Shown: one piece after another, positions 1 to 8,568 of the stretch
How positions within the stretch are numbered: position 1 is the first letter of the stretch
Layout of the letters: every line of letters starts with the position of its first letter
Assembly (NCBI GenBank): GCA_028289325.1
Contig: JANQQN010000179.1
Location: 1-34,067 of the forward strand
Direction: 5' to 3'
From: Myxococcota bacterium
Lineage (GTDB): Bacteria > Myxococcota > Kuafuiibacteriia > Kuafuiibacteriales > Kuafuiibacteriaceae
Length of the DNA: 34,067 nt
Made by a program: the position numbers and the translations under genes
The notes under the pieces: model-generated
Databases searched by the model: none
Seen by the model: only the letters and a program-made list of their open reading frames with translations
Told to the model about the DNA's origin: nothing

Positions 1-652
1 CCGCCCCCTGGACCTCGAGCATCTGCGTGCCGCTCAGACCGCCGCTTACCGCCCGGTCGAGGATGAGCCCGATATCCGCGGTCCCGAACGCCAGCGCGAG
101 CAACGCAGCCGCGCCGACCAGCGCGCCGTCGCCGACCCGGGCAACGATGAACTTCTTTTTGGCGGCGCGGATGGCGCCGGGACGCTCACGATAGAACAGG
201 AGCAGGCGGTGCAAGCACAGGCTGGTAGCGATCCATGCCCCGACCAGCTGCGCGAGATTGTTCGCGAGCACCAGCAGCGAAACGCAGGCGAGGGTCAGAC
301 ACAGGTCGCGAAAGAACGGCCCTTGCCGACGATCGCCGTCCAGATAGGACCGGCTGAACCGCAACACGATAAAGCCAACGAAGGAGACCAAGGTGAATAG
401 CGTCGCGCTGATCGCGTCGACGCGCACCGATACCCCGATGCCCGCCCAACCGAAGGTGGGCCCGGCGGCGGAGCCGTACAGGGCGACGACGCCGAGCGCG
501 GCGACGGCCAGCACCAGACTGAGCAGGGCCGCGAGCTGGCTTGCTGCCATCAAGGAATGAGGTCGAGCGCTCGGACTGAAGCGCGCCATGCCCGCCACGA
601 CGATGAGCGCGACGGGTCCGAGCAAGAGCAGGGTCGCCAAACTGTCGAACAT
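1..652 (-). CDS. DabB-like proton-conducting membrane subunit (NuoL/MrpA family), 3' end outside window
   Basis: The first 217 residues are visible; the gene continues past base 1. The protein is highly hydrophobic with helices near residues 3-22, 34-60, 78-98 and 120-140. A basic cytoplasmic stretch follows, with LHRLLLFY, ERPGAIRAAKKKF and VARVGDGAL (about residues 145-175). This pattern is typical of DabB-type NuoL relatives that pair with DabA (DUF2309) to take up CO2 or bicarbonate; respiratory NuoL and MrpA lack the LHR-ERP-AAKKKF arrangement. The start at 652 gives a hydrophobic N-terminus as in the family; its ribosome binding site is weak. The gene diverges from a LysR regulator 71 bp away, a common setting for dab operons. 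DabA would be expected just outside the window on the same strand. The alternative is another NuoL-like subunit of a hydrogenase or Mrp-type complex. Family membership is firm; the DabB assignment is moderately sure. Confidence 0.7.
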   Translation of the reverse strand, partial: MFDSLATLLLLGPVALIVVAGMARFSPSARPHSLMAASQLAALLSLVLAVAALGVVALYGSAAGPTFGWAGIGVSVRVDAISATLFTLVSFVGFIVLRFSRSYLDGDRRQGPFFRDLCLTLACVSLLVLANNLAQLVGAWIATSLCLHRLLLFYRERPGAIRAAKKKFIVARVGDGALVGAAALLALAFGTADIGLILDRAVSGGLSGTQMLEVQGA

Positions 653-723
653 GAACCATGACGTAGCTCAGCCAGATTGATATGAAAAATTCATCTTTTG
701 CATCGCATTGTTCGTTTTTGTAT
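653..723. promoter_or_regulatory. Divergent promoter region with palindromic operator candidate
   Basis: This 71-bp gap between the DabB-like gene (minus) and the LysR gene (plus) is much more AT-rich than its surroundings. It contains the palindrome ATGAA-AAA-TTCAT at 682-694, with perfect 5-base arms. LysR-type regulators usually bind imperfect dyads between themselves and a divergent target, so this is a plausible operator. A TTGATA at 677-682 resembles a -35 element, but I see no good -10 at the right distance. The palindrome contains an in-frame ATG (682) that could be mistaken for the regulator's start. Confidence 0.5.
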
Positions 724-1662
724 ATGGAAGCGGTGCGGGACCTGAACTACGGCCACCTGCGATACTTCTGGGCGGTCGCCCACGACGGCAACCTCACCCG
801 CACCGCTCACCGGCTGAACGTCTCTCAGTCCGCGCTGTCGGTGCAGCTCAAGAAACTGGAGGAGCAGCTCGGGCATACGTTGTTCGAGCGTCGCAGTCGT
901 CGTCTTCACCTAACCGAGGCGGGACGCATCGCGCTCGACCACGCCGACGCCATCTTCTCGGCGGGCGACGAGCTGGTGGCGACCCTCGACCGACACGACA
1001 CCGAGGCGCGACGGGTCCTGCACGTCGGCGCCCAGGCGACCCTGTCGCGAAACTTCCAGCTGCAGCTGCTGCGACCGATCATGACCCGCGGCGACGTCGA
1101 CGTGATCATTCAATCCGGGGCGTTCAACGACCTCCTCGAACACCTCGAGGCCCTCCAGCTCGACGTCGTGCTCGCCAACAGCGCGCCGGCCATGGACCGG
1201 ACGTCGGCGATCGTCGTTCACTTGATCGACGACCAAGCAGTCAGTCTGATCGGACATCGCGATCGGCCGCGGCGACGGTGGCGCCTACCCCGGCTGTTGA
1301 CGGAGGAGCCCCTCGTCCTTCCCGCGGGAGGAAGCGGGATTCGCCGCGGCTTCGACGCGCTGGTCAGTCGACTGGGAATCGTGCCCAACATCGTCGCCCA
1401 GGTCGACGACATGGCCATGCTCCGCCTGGTCGCCCGCGAGAACATCGGACTCGCGGTGGTACCGCCGATCGTGGTCAAGGACGAGCTCGCGAGCGGGGAG
1501 CTCGTGGAAGTCGCCAAACTCCCCGAGCTGAGCGAAACGTTCTATGCCATGACGCTGGACCGAAGATTTCCCAATCCCGTCGTGAAGACACTTCTCGAGA
1601 GCGCCTCCTTCGGCCACAAGCGGTCGGGCCGGTCCAGCGCGGAACCGCGACCGAAGACCTGA
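724..1662 (+). CDS. LysR-family transcriptional regulator, NhaR-like
   Basis: A 312-aa DNA-binding regulator. The N-terminal winged helix-turn-helix spans about residues 6-65, with the helix LNVSQSALSVQLKKLEEQLG followed by LFERRSRRLHLTEAGR. A periplasmic-binding-like effector domain follows from about residue 90. The opening LNYGHLRYFWAVAHDGNLT is closest to the NhaR branch, which in E. coli activates the Na+/H+ antiporter gene nhaA in response to sodium. I chose the ATG at 724 because the in-frame ATG at 682 lies inside a palindromic operator candidate and family members rarely carry a long leader before this motif. The gene sits between the divergent DabB-like gene and the co-directional mrp operon (91 bp downstream), so it could control either or both. 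Effector and targets are inferred from position only. Confidence 0.88.
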   Translation: MEAVRDLNYGHLRYFWAVAHDGNLTRTAHRLNVSQSALSVQLKKLEEQLGHTLFERRSRRLHLTEAGRIALDHADAIFSAGDELVATLDRHDTEARRVLHVGAQATLSRNFQLQLLRPIMTRGDVDVIIQSGAFNDLLEHLEALQLDVVLANSAPAMDRTSAIVVHLIDDQAVSLIGHRDRPRRRWRLPRLLTEEPLVLPAGGSGIRRGFDALVSRLGIVPNIVAQVDDMAMLRLVARENIGLAVVPPIVVKDELASGELVEVAKLPELSETFYAMTLDRRFPNPVVKTLLESASFGHKRSGRSSAEPRPKT

Positions 1663-1753
1663 CCGCGCCCCCCGTCCGACCAGAGTCGGGGTCCGGCGCC
1701 GAGCACGCAACCGCCCACTCGACAGCCGCCGTCGTCCCACGTAGTCGCTTCGT

Positions 1754-2053
1754 ATGCACGGCGTCGCCGCTATCACCGAAATCGGACTCGGTCCGATTCT
1801 TACGATCGTCGTTCTGAGCGTCACGATCTGCATGGGGAGCTACCGAGTCTTCGTGGGCCCAACGTTGCCCGACCGCGTCATCGCCCTCGATCTCGTGGCC
1901 TTCGCCGCTGTGGGCATCATCGCCACGTACGCGATTGCCACCAACGAAGGCACCCTCCTGGATGTCGCGCTCGTTCTGTCCCTCCTCGTCTTCCTCGGTA
2001 CCGTCGCCTTCGCGCGTTACTTCGAGAAGCACCCTCGGTCCAACAACACGTGA
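1754..2053 (+). CDS. mrpF: Mrp Na+/H+ antiporter subunit F
   Basis: A 99-aa protein with three hydrophobic helices (about residues 10-30, 40-60 and 66-88) and the family signature YRVFVGPTLPDRVIALDLV. MrpF is a small membrane subunit of the multi-subunit Mrp/Mnh monovalent cation/proton antiporter, which exports Na+ in exchange for H+ across the inner membrane. Its length matches the usual 90-100 aa. It is the first gene of the operon here, whereas in the classical order it is sixth. The stop codon overlaps the GTG start of mrpG (GTGA). No clear Shine-Dalgarno sequence precedes the ATG. Confidence 0.93.
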   Translation: MHGVAAITEIGLGPILTIVVLSVTICMGSYRVFVGPTLPDRVIALDLVAFAAVGIIATYAIATNEGTLLDVALVLSLLVFLGTVAFARYFEKHPRSNNT

Positions 2054-2451
2054 TTCAGCACACGATCACCATCGCTCTGTTGAGCGCCGGCGCATTTTTT
2101 ATCCTCGTGGCGGGGATCGGCACCCTGCGTATGCCCGATGTCTTCACTCGAATGCATGCCATCACCAAGGCCGGAACCTTGGGCGTCGGCCTGAGCATGG
2201 CCGCGGTCGCCGTGCATTTCGGGACCGATATCGAGATTGTGGCCCGCGCGGCCGTGGTCATCGCGTTTACGTTCCTCACCTCGCCCGCGTCGGCCCAGAT
2301 GATCGGCCGCGCGGCGTATCTGATCGGGGTTCCTATGTCCTCCGCGTCGGCGAGAGACGACCTGCGCGCCGACCACCCCAGCCAGATATTCGCGGCGGTC
2401 ACCGATGCGGAACCGAGTCGGGAGGAATCGAAGGAGCGGCACAAGTCATGA
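2050..2451 (+). CDS. mrpG: Mrp Na+/H+ antiporter subunit G
   Basis: A 133-aa membrane subunit of the Mrp antiporter. The N-terminal 95 residues carry the MrpG/PhaG pattern: a hydrophobic helix, then GTLRMPDVFTRMHAITKAGT, then two further helices and FTFLTSPASAQMIGRAAY. About 35 hydrophilic residues follow the last helix, a common variable tail. Translation starts at a GTG overlapping the mrpF stop by four bases, and the stop overlaps the mrpA ATG (ATGA), so F, G and A are likely translationally coupled. An AAGGAG sequence near the 3' end of this gene lies at a good distance from the mrpA start. Confidence 0.93.
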   Translation: MIQHTITIALLSAGAFFILVAGIGTLRMPDVFTRMHAITKAGTLGVGLSMAAVAVHFGTDIEIVARAAVVIAFTFLTSPASAQMIGRAAYLIGVPMSSASARDDLRADHPSQIFAAVTDAEPSREESKERHKS

Positions 2452-4841
2452 TGGTGGCCATCGTCATGCTGCTCGGGGCGGCGCTGGCCGTTCCGTTCGT
2501 GGCTAAGGTGACCGGTCGCTGGACCGGTGCCCTCGTCGCCCTGCTTCCGGCTGGATTGTTCATCCAGTTTGCTCGCCAGCTCCCGTCCACGAGCGCCGGG
2601 CAACCGGTCACCGAAGTTCGACCGTGGGTCGAAGCCCTGGGGGTTGAGCTGGCCTTTCGTCTCGATGGCCTCAGCGTCATGTTCGCCCTCTTGATCTTGG
2701 GGATCGGCGCCATCATTGCCGTCTACGCCGGGGCCTACATGGGTAACCATCCGCGCCTCGGACGGTTCTTCGCGTTCTTCCTCCTGTTCATGGCCGCGAT
2801 GCTGGGGCTCGTGGTCAGCGACGATCTTTTTGCGCTGTTCGTGTTTTGGGAGCTGACCAGCCTCGCGTCGTTCTTCCTCATCGGTTTTGTCCACGACAAG
2901 GAAGACAACCGAGCCGCGGCCCGACAGGCGCTGGTGGTCACCGGCGCCGGCGGGCTTGCGCTTCTCGGCGGCTTCATCCTTCTCGCCTCCGCCGCCGACA
3001 CCAGTCGAATCTCCATGCTCGCGCAATCCAGCCCCGGCCTGATCCACGATAGTCGCTACGGATGGATCCTCGGACTGGTGCTCATCGGGGCGTTCACGAA
3101 GTCCGCCCAGGTTCCTTTTCACTTCTGGCTCCCCGCCGCGATGGCCGGTCCCACGCCGGTCAGCGCGTACCTGCACAGTGCGACGATGGTCAAAGCCGGC
3201 ATTTTTCTGCTTGCCCGCCTCTTTCCGGTTCTCGGCGGAAGCGACGGGTGGCTGTTCGCCTGCGTGTCTTTCGGCGGCGCAACCATGGTGCTGTCGGCAT
3301 GGGCGTGCTTTGCGGTCACCGACCTCAAGCAGATCCTGGCGTACACCACGACGATGGCGCTGGGCCTGTTCGTCCTGCTGTTGGGGATCGGCACGACCGC
3401 GGCGGTGGAGGCGTTCGGCTTCTACCTCGTCGTCCACGCGCTCTACAAAGCGGGGCTCTTCATGGCGGCGGGGGGCATCGACCACGAAACGGGCACCCGA
3501 GACCTTTCTCAGCTCTCAGGGCTACTTCGTGCCATGCCATTGACGGCCGCCGCGGTGGCCTTGACGGCCGCGTCGATGGCCGGCTTCCCGCCTTGGATCG
3601 GTTTCGTGGGCAAGGAGTCGACCTATGAAGCCGCCTTGCACGCCGGTGCATCGGGACTCGTGGCCCTGGCCCTGATGATCTTGGCCAACGCGGCGCTGAT
3701 CGCCATCTCGTTGACCCTGTTCTTCGACGTCTTCATGGGCCCGCCCCGACCGACCCCGAAGCCCGCCCACGAGGGCCCCATAGGCCTCTGGGCGGGTCCC
3801 GTGGTGCTCGGGGTCTTGGGCCTGGTCTTGGGGCCGATCACCAAGCCCTTGGCCTCGACCCTCATCGCGCCGCTGACGGTGTCCGTCGCCGGGCCTTACG
3901 AGACGCACGCCGCCCTGTGGCACGGGTTGACGCCGGCCCTAGGACTGTCAGTCCTGACGATCGCCATGGGGGGCGCGATCTTCGCCTTTCGAGCCCACGT
4001 GCGCGCCAGTGCCGCCATCACCGCCTTGGCCTCCGCTTTCGTGGTCGGCCCCGGCCGAGCCTTCGAACGGGCCCTGTTGGCCCTTCATCAGGCGGCGGAG
4101 CGGATCATCGCACTGATTCACTCCGGCAAGCTGCGCCGTTACCTACTGATCGCCTTCGGCGTGTTGGGCCTCGCCGCCGCCCTGGCGTTCACGCAACGCG
4201 TGGCCCTGAACGTCGACCTGGCTACCTTGGGCGACGTCTTGGCTCACGAGTGGATCGTAGTCATTCTGCTCATCGCCTCGTCCTGGGCCGCCGGGACCGC
4301 GGCGACACCGGTGCGCGCGGTTTTGGCGCTCGGCGTCAGCGGGTACTCGGTCGCGCTCATCTATCTTCTATTCGGGGCGCCGGACCTCGGCATGACCCAG
4401 TTCTCGATCGAAACGCTGACCGTCATCCTGGTGGCGCTGATCCTCGTCCACCTGCCGCAAACCGGCCTGCAAGCGAAAACACGAGCGGCGAAAACCACGA
4501 CCCTGATCGTGTCTTCGCTGGTGGGCATGGTGATGGGGGGCCTGACCCTCGCCATCCTCTCCGTCGACCTGAGCCTCACGGTGTCCGAGTATTATGCCCG
4601 CAACAGCTACGTCATCGCCCATGGGCACAACATCGTGAATGTCATTCTTGTCGACTTTCGCGGGTTCGACACCTGGGGCGAAATCACTGTCCTCACCATC
4701 GCCGGCCTCGGCGTGTACTCGCTACTGCGACGCGCTGAACAGCGTTCCGAAACCGGGTTACCCGACGACGAACGAGACGCCGACGACCAAGACCTCGATT
4801 CGACCTCCGATCACCAGCCGCCGGCATCCGGGGAGACATAG
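2448..4841 (+). CDS. mrpA: Mrp Na+/H+ antiporter subunit A
   Basis: A 797-aa multi-spanning subunit, the largest of the Mrp complex and homologous to NuoL. The N-terminal ~500 residues form the proton-conducting antiporter module. Glu135 sits in FWELTSL and Lys218 in [14 protein letters not shown], the conserved ion-pathway residues of the family, followed by [17 protein letters not shown]. The C-terminal ~250 residues correspond to the MrpA-specific extension, with [15 protein letters not shown] and a final segment containing [17 protein letters not shown]. Its length matches a full, unfused MrpA. The reading frame is open further upstream, but the ATG at 2448 is the right start: it overlaps the mrpG stop (ATGA), has AAGGAG before it and begins the first hydrophobic helix. 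Confidence 0.95.
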   Translation: MMVAIVMLLGAALAVPFVAKVTGRWTGALVALLPAGLFIQFARQLPSTSAGQPVTEVRPWVEALGVELAFRLDGLSVMFALLILGIGAIIAVYAGAYMGNHPRLGRFFAFFLLFMAAMLGLVVSDDLFALFVFWELTSLASFFLIGFVHDKEDNRAAARQALVVTGAGGLALLGGFILLASAADTSRISMLAQSSPGLIHDSRYGWILGLVLIGAFTKSAQVPFHFWLPAAMAGPTPVSAYLHSATMVKAGIFLLARLFPVLGGSDGWLFACVSFGGATMVLSAWACFAVTDLKQILAYTTTMALGLFVLLLGIGTTAAVEAFGFYLVVHALYKAGLFMAAGGIDHETGTRDLSQLSGLLRAMPLTAAAVALTAASMAGFPPWIGFVGKESTYEAALHAGASGLVALALMILANAALIAISLTLFFDVFMGPPRPTPKPAHEGPIGLWAGPVVLGVLGLVLGPITKPLASTLIAPLTVSVAGPYETHAALWHGLTPALGLSVLTIAMGGAIFAFRAHVRASAAITALASAFVVGPGRAFERALLALHQAAERIIALIHSGKLRRYLLIAFGVLGLAAALAFTQRVALNVDLATLGDVLAHEWIVVILLIASSWAAGTAATPVRAVLALGVSGYSVALIYLLFGAPDLGMTQFSIETLTVILVALILVHLPQTGLQAKTRAAKTTTLIVSSLVGMVMGGLTLAILSVDLSLTVSEYYARNSYVIAHGHNIVNVILVDFRGFDTWGEITVLTIAGLGVYSLLRRAEQRSETGLPDDERDADDQDLDSTSDHQPPASGET

Positions 4842-4845
4842 TCGC

Positions 4846-5283
4846 ATGTACTCGCTTCTTCTCCGCACCACGGTGCGCCTCATCATTCCGCTCACGCTCC
4901 TATTTAGCGTGTTCGTGTTGCTTCGCGGCCACAATGAACCCGGCGGGGGCTTCGTCGGGGGGCTCGTGGCGTCGGCCGCTTTTGCCCTCTACAGCCTCTC
5001 CATCGGGGTCGAGCAAGCGCAACGCTCGCTGAAGCTCGCCCCTCAAACCATCTCCACCCTGGGGCTGACCTTCGCCCTCACCGCCGGCATCATGCCTCTG
5101 CTCAGAGGGCGACCTTTTCTCAGCAGCCTGTGGGTCGACGTGCCCACGCCGTTCGGGTACCCGCTCACGTTGGGGACCACTTTGCTGTTCGATATCGGCG
5201 TTTATCTCGCGGTCGTAGGGACGGTACTGCTCATCGTCTTTTCCCTCGAGACCCGGGCCTTTACGACGGACCAGGAGAGCTGA
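4846..5283 (+). CDS. mrpB: Mrp Na+/H+ antiporter subunit B
   Basis: A 145-aa membrane protein with four predicted helices and the signatures [16 protein letters not shown] and the late [25 protein letters not shown] (residues about 95-120), both diagnostic of MrpB/MnhB. It is a structural subunit of the Mrp antiporter. The ATG lies four bases after the mrpA stop and has GGGAGA upstream. The open frame extends further upstream inside mrpA, but that part overlaps mrpA out of frame and is not MrpB-like. The next gene, mrpC, starts three bases after this stop. Confidence 0.94.
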   Translation: MYSLLLRTTVRLIIPLTLLFSVFVLLRGHNEPGGGFVGGLVASAAFALYSLSIGVEQAQRSLKLAPQTISTLGLTFALTAGIMPLLRGRPFLSSLWVDVPTPFGYPLTLGTTLLFDIGVYLAVVGTVLLIVFSLETRAFTTDQES

Positions 5284-5285
5284 CG

Positions 5286-5675
5286 ATGGAGGTCTTGCTC
5301 GCCACTGCGCTGGGGGTGTTCTTCGCCATCAGCATCTACAGCATTCTTAGGCCGAACTTTCTTCGCGCGGTGATCGGCTTCATGATGCTGTCGAACGCGG
5401 TCAATCTGATGATCTTCGTGGTCGGCCGGATGACTCGAGGCCGTCCCCCGCTCATCCCCAAAGACGAAAAGACCCTCGAGAATATCTACGCCAATCCGCT
5501 GCCCCAGGCGCTCATTCTCACCGCGATCGTGATCAGCTTCGCGCTGACCGCGTTCGCGCTCACCTTAGCGTTTCGGGCGTATCGGACGTTAGGCACCCTG
5601 GACACCGATTCCATGGACAGTACCGAACCGCCCCCCGATTCTGCGCGGTCGACGCAAGGGAGGCTGCCCGCGTGA
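5286..5675 (+). CDS. mrpC: Mrp Na+/H+ antiporter subunit C
   Basis: A 129-aa NuoK-like subunit with three helices. Typical features are YSILRPNFLRAVIGFMMLSNAVNL and NPLPQALILTAIVISFALTA, the latter matching the conserved DPLPQALVLTAIVI pattern of MrpC/MnhC. NuoK-like subunits help form the antiporter's ion path beside MrpA and MrpD. An AGGAG lies about eight bases before the ATG. The stop overlaps the GTG start of mrpD. The ~25 residues after the last helix are hydrophilic and poorly conserved. Confidence 0.94.
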   Translation: MEVLLATALGVFFAISIYSILRPNFLRAVIGFMMLSNAVNLMIFVVGRMTRGRPPLIPKDEKTLENIYANPLPQALILTAIVISFALTAFALTLAFRAYRTLGTLDTDSMDSTEPPPDSARSTQGRLPA

Positions 5676-7159
5676 ATCACACCCTCGCTTTGATGCCTCT
5701 CGTCGTCCCACTGGCGACGGCGCTGATCTCGCTGTGGTTCCGATCTTTCCGCTCCCTCCAGATCGGCGTGGCCATCGCCGGACACCTGCTGCTGTTGGTG
5801 ACGGCGTCCGTGCTCGTACACCAGGTGTGGACGACGGGGACGGTCGTCGCCGAACTCGGAGACTGGGCCCCGCCGTTCGGGATCACCGTGGCCATCGACC
5901 TGCTCGGGTCGGCCATGGTGTGGGTCTCGGCGGCGATCGCATTGACGGTTTCCGTCTACGCGAGCGGACACATCGACGAGGCTCGTCGACAGTCCGGCTT
6001 TTGGCCGATCCTCAGCATCCTCATCATGGGCGTCAACGGCGCCTTCGTCACCGGCGACCTGTTCAACCTCTACGTTTGGTTCGAGGTGCTGTTGATGTCG
6101 TCGTTCGTGTTGCTATCGATCGGAAATCAACGCCCTCAGGTCGAAGCATCGGTCAAGTACGTGGCCATCAACCTGGTCAGCTCGAGTGCGTTTCTCATCG
6201 CCACTGCGATGCTGTACGGCATCACCGGCACCCTCAACATGGCCGACCTCTCCGTGAAGATCGCGCAATCCGAATCGTCCGGACTCGTGACCACCGTCGC
6301 CGTGGTGCTGACGGTGGCGTTCGGCATCAAGGCTGCGGTCTTTCCCTTGTACTTTTGGTTGCCCAGCGCCTATCCCTCTCCCCCCGCCGCGATCTCCGGG
6401 CTCTTCGCCGCGCTGCTGAGCAAGGTCGGTGTGTACTCGCTGCTGCGGTGCTTCACCCTGCTGTTCCATGACGACCAGGTCTTGGCCAAGTCCGTCCTCC
6501 TGTGGGTCTCGGGGGCAACGATGATCGCGGGGGTCCTTGGGGCGCTGTCCCAGACCGTGCTGCGTCACGCCTTTTCGTTTCATTTGATCGCCGCCATCGG
6601 CTTCATGATGATGGGCATCGCCATCCTATCGGAGGCGAGCTTGGCCGCGACGGTCTTCTATCTGCTGGTCGACATGATCGTGATCGCCGGACTCTTCTTG
6701 ACGGCGGGGGTCGTCGAACGAGTGACGAACACCCGAGATACTCGATGGATGGGCGGCCTGTACGAGCAGCGGCCACTGCTCTGCTTCGCCTATCTCATTC
6801 CCGCGCTATCGGTGGCCGGCTTTCCGCCCATGTCCGGGTTCTGGGGCAAGCTCGGCCTGCTTCAGGCGACGATCGATCAAGGCTACTTCACGATGGCCGG
6901 CGTGGCCCTTGCCACCAGCGCGTTGGCGCTCGTTTCTATCGGCCAGATCTGGAGCCGCGCGTTTTGGCGGCCAAGGTCCAATCTAGTCGGGCAGCCCTTT
7001 CGCAGAATGACCATCGCCTCCGCGGCCCTCGCCGGAATCACTCTCCTGCTGGGGGTGTTTCCAGGCCTCCTGTACGACTTCACCGAGCGCGCGGCGGCGG
7101 ATCTGGCCCGTCCCCAACGTTACGTGGAGGCGGTTCTTTCGAAGAGAAACTCGCCATGA
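5672..7159 (+). CDS. mrpD: Mrp Na+/H+ antiporter subunit D
   Basis: A 495-aa NuoN/NuoM-like subunit with about 14 hydrophobic segments. Ion-pathway residues of the family are present: Glu138 in VWFEVLLMSSF and Lys220 in FGIKAAVFPLYFWLP, followed by YPSPPAAISGLFAALLSKVG, the classical MrpD motif. MrpD is the second antiporter-like channel of the complex. The start is a GTG overlapping the mrpC stop (GTGA), and the stop overlaps the mrpE ATG (ATGA). Length is normal for the family. Confidence 0.95.
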   Translation: MNHTLALMPLVVPLATALISLWFRSFRSLQIGVAIAGHLLLLVTASVLVHQVWTTGTVVAELGDWAPPFGITVAIDLLGSAMVWVSAAIALTVSVYASGHIDEARRQSGFWPILSILIMGVNGAFVTGDLFNLYVWFEVLLMSSFVLLSIGNQRPQVEASVKYVAINLVSSSAFLIATAMLYGITGTLNMADLSVKIAQSESSGLVTTVAVVLTVAFGIKAAVFPLYFWLPSAYPSPPAAISGLFAALLSKVGVYSLLRCFTLLFHDDQVLAKSVLLWVSGATMIAGVLGALSQTVLRHAFSFHLIAAIGFMMMGIAILSEASLAATVFYLLVDMIVIAGLFLTAGVVERVTNTRDTRWMGGLYEQRPLLCFAYLIPALSVAGFPPMSGFWGKLGLLQATIDQGYFTMAGVALATSALALVSIGQIWSRAFWRPRSNLVGQPFRRMTIASAALAGITLLLGVFPGLLYDFTERAAADLARPQRYVEAVLSKRNSP

Positions 7160-7638
7160 TCACGGCATTGCTCACTCTCGTATGGATGGCGTTGTGGGGA
7201 TCCTTCGACATCGGCACCGCCTTGGTGGGCATCGCCGTCGCCGGCCTATCGACAGGCATCGTCCGTCAGCTCTACGGCAACCGGCCTCGGTGGCCGGATC
7301 GAAAGCCTTCCGTGATCCGGTTCTTGCGACTGTTACAGTTGGGGGGCGTCTTCATCGTGGAGCTGGTCAGGTCCACCCTATCCGTCACGAAGGAGGTTCT
7401 CCGGCCTCAGATTCGGGTGCATCCGGCCATCATTGCCGTACCCTTGGACGTGACGACCGATGTGCAGATCACCGCCCTGGCCAATCTGGTTTCACTGACC
7501 CCCGGCACGCTCAGCATCGACGTATCGCCGGACCGACGACTTCTTTACGTGCACGTGCTCACCATTGACGACGACGGCGCCGAAACCCGTCGGGCGATCA
7601 AGAACCGCCTGGAGCACTCGGTCGCGCGCGCGCTCTGA
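7156..7638 (+). CDS. mrpE: Mrp Na+/H+ antiporter subunit E
   Basis: A 160-aa subunit with two N-terminal membrane helices and a cytoplasmic alpha/beta tail. Family signatures are RFLRLLQLGGVFIVELVRS and the tail ITALANLVSLTPGTLSIDVS, then LYVHVLTIDD, typical of MrpE/MnhE. It is the last gene of the operon. The ATG overlaps the mrpD stop; the frame is open upstream but that part is out of frame within mrpD. All seven Mrp subunits are therefore present and intact. Confidence 0.94.
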   Translation: MITALLTLVWMALWGSFDIGTALVGIAVAGLSTGIVRQLYGNRPRWPDRKPSVIRFLRLLQLGGVFIVELVRSTLSVTKEVLRPQIRVHPAIIAVPLDVTTDVQITALANLVSLTPGTLSIDVSPDRRLLYVHVLTIDDDGAETRRAIKNRLEHSVARAL

Positions 7639-7672
7639 TCGACACGGTCTCGCTGCCGCGAACAACCATCAC

Positions 7673-7692
7673 GCCCGCCAGACATCGCGGGC
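7673..7692. terminator. Possible bidirectional terminator hairpin between mrpE and a convergent gene
   Basis: GCCCGC (7673-7678) pairs with GCGGGC (7687-7692) around an 8-base loop. It sits between the convergent ends of mrpE and the exported-protein gene. No T-tract follows, so it is only a weak intrinsic terminator candidate. Confidence 0.35.
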
Positions 7693-7707
7693 TCAATCGG
7701 CGGCGTG

Positions 7708-8568
7708 TTAGTCAATGCCCGCTTGGTCGTCGTCGCACCGCTCGATGGTCTTTCGCTTCTTCTTGTTCTTCTTGTCCCACTTCGCTTTGGAGAGGCGGTA
7801 CGCGAAGATCGTGTCCTTTCCGTAGGCGAAGGATACGTCGACCTCGTCCTGGGCGCGGTCGAGTCCTTTGACGCCGACGTACTCGGCGACATTGACGTTT
7901 CCGGCGAGGGCGACGGCTCGGATGCGCTTAGCGTCGACTTTGCAGGACTTCACACGAAGGACGCTGTGTACCATGCGGGCGGCGTTGTTGTTCTTGAAGA
8001 AGCTCTTTGCCGCTCGGTTTCCCATGATGGCTCTCCTGCACGCGTTCATGTTGAGGAAGAGGTGCTCGAAGACGCACTTGCCCTGCCGGACCATCTTGCT
8101 CATGCCCGCAGAGCTGATGCCCAGATTGACGAGCTTAATCGGAACCGCTACCGCGCCGTTGTGTCCAATGGTCGCGCCCGACGAAAAGGTAGCCGCGTGG
8201 GGCCCGCTCTTCTCTGGGTTCGGGGCATTCTTCAGGACGCGGTCGACCAACAGGTAGTTAGGTTGCGTAACCGGGCTCTTTTTCAGACCGTAGGCGCCGA
8301 TGGTGACCTCGGTGGCGCCCCGAATGAAGTATCGATGGGTATCGAACTTCACATGGTTCTTCTTGAACAAGAGCGACTGGGCCGAAACGGGGCTCGGTCG
8401 CAAGCCGGACCACGCCGACAGCGCCCCCACCGTGATGACGGCAACGCTGACGCCTTTGATGAGGCCACGCCGACGTGAGTTCGGCGGCCCGTTGACCAGG
8501 CCGACGGTGGTGGTCGAAGCCGACGTTCCGTTGATGAAGGTGAATGGGGCTAACAGCTTTGTTCTCAT
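7708..8568 (-). CDS. Exported protein of unknown function with twin-arginine-like leader
   Basis: A 286-aa protein I do not recognise. The start at 8568 has GGAG eight bases upstream; an in-frame ATG 45 bases earlier lacks such support. An unusually long polar n-region (about 30 residues) precedes SRRRGLIKG, a Tat-like motif, then a hydrophobic stretch (VSVAVITVGALSAW) and a likely cleavage site after PVSA near residue 64. The mature part has a few cysteines and no recognisable enzyme motif. It ends in a Lys/Arg-rich tail with KWDKKNKKKRK. It probably acts in the periplasm or outside the cell. It diverges from a CadC-like regulator gene across about 330 bp, so regulation by that neighbour is possible. 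Function unknown. Confidence 0.62.
   Translation of the reverse strand: MRTKLLAPFTFINGTSASTTTVGLVNGPPNSRRRGLIKGVSVAVITVGALSAWSGLRPSPVSAQSLLFKKNHVKFDTHRYFIRGATEVTIGAYGLKKSPVTQPNYLLVDRVLKNAPNPEKSGPHAATFSSGATIGHNGAVAVPIKLVNLGISSAGMSKMVRQGKCVFEHLFLNMNACRRAIMGNRAAKSFFKNNNAARMVHSVLRVKSCKVDAKRIRAVALAGNVNVAEYVGVKGLDRAQDEVDVSFAYGKDTIFAYRLSKAKWDKKNKKKRKTIERCDDDQAGID

Noticed and set aside
186..659. Arg-rich minus-strand frame opposite the window start
   Set aside because: It overlaps the DabB-like gene on the same strand in another frame and lacks any membrane or domain pattern; an out-of-frame shadow.
1676..1689. Short hairpin CCGAC-CAGA-GTCGG after the LysR gene
   Set aside because: Only five pairs in very GC-rich sequence and no T-tract; not enough to call a terminator between the regulator and mrpF.
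7868..8478. Long plus-strand open frames opposite the exported-protein gene
   Set aside because: They mirror the minus-strand gene, which has a ribosome binding site and a leader peptide; their composition is that of antisense shadows.
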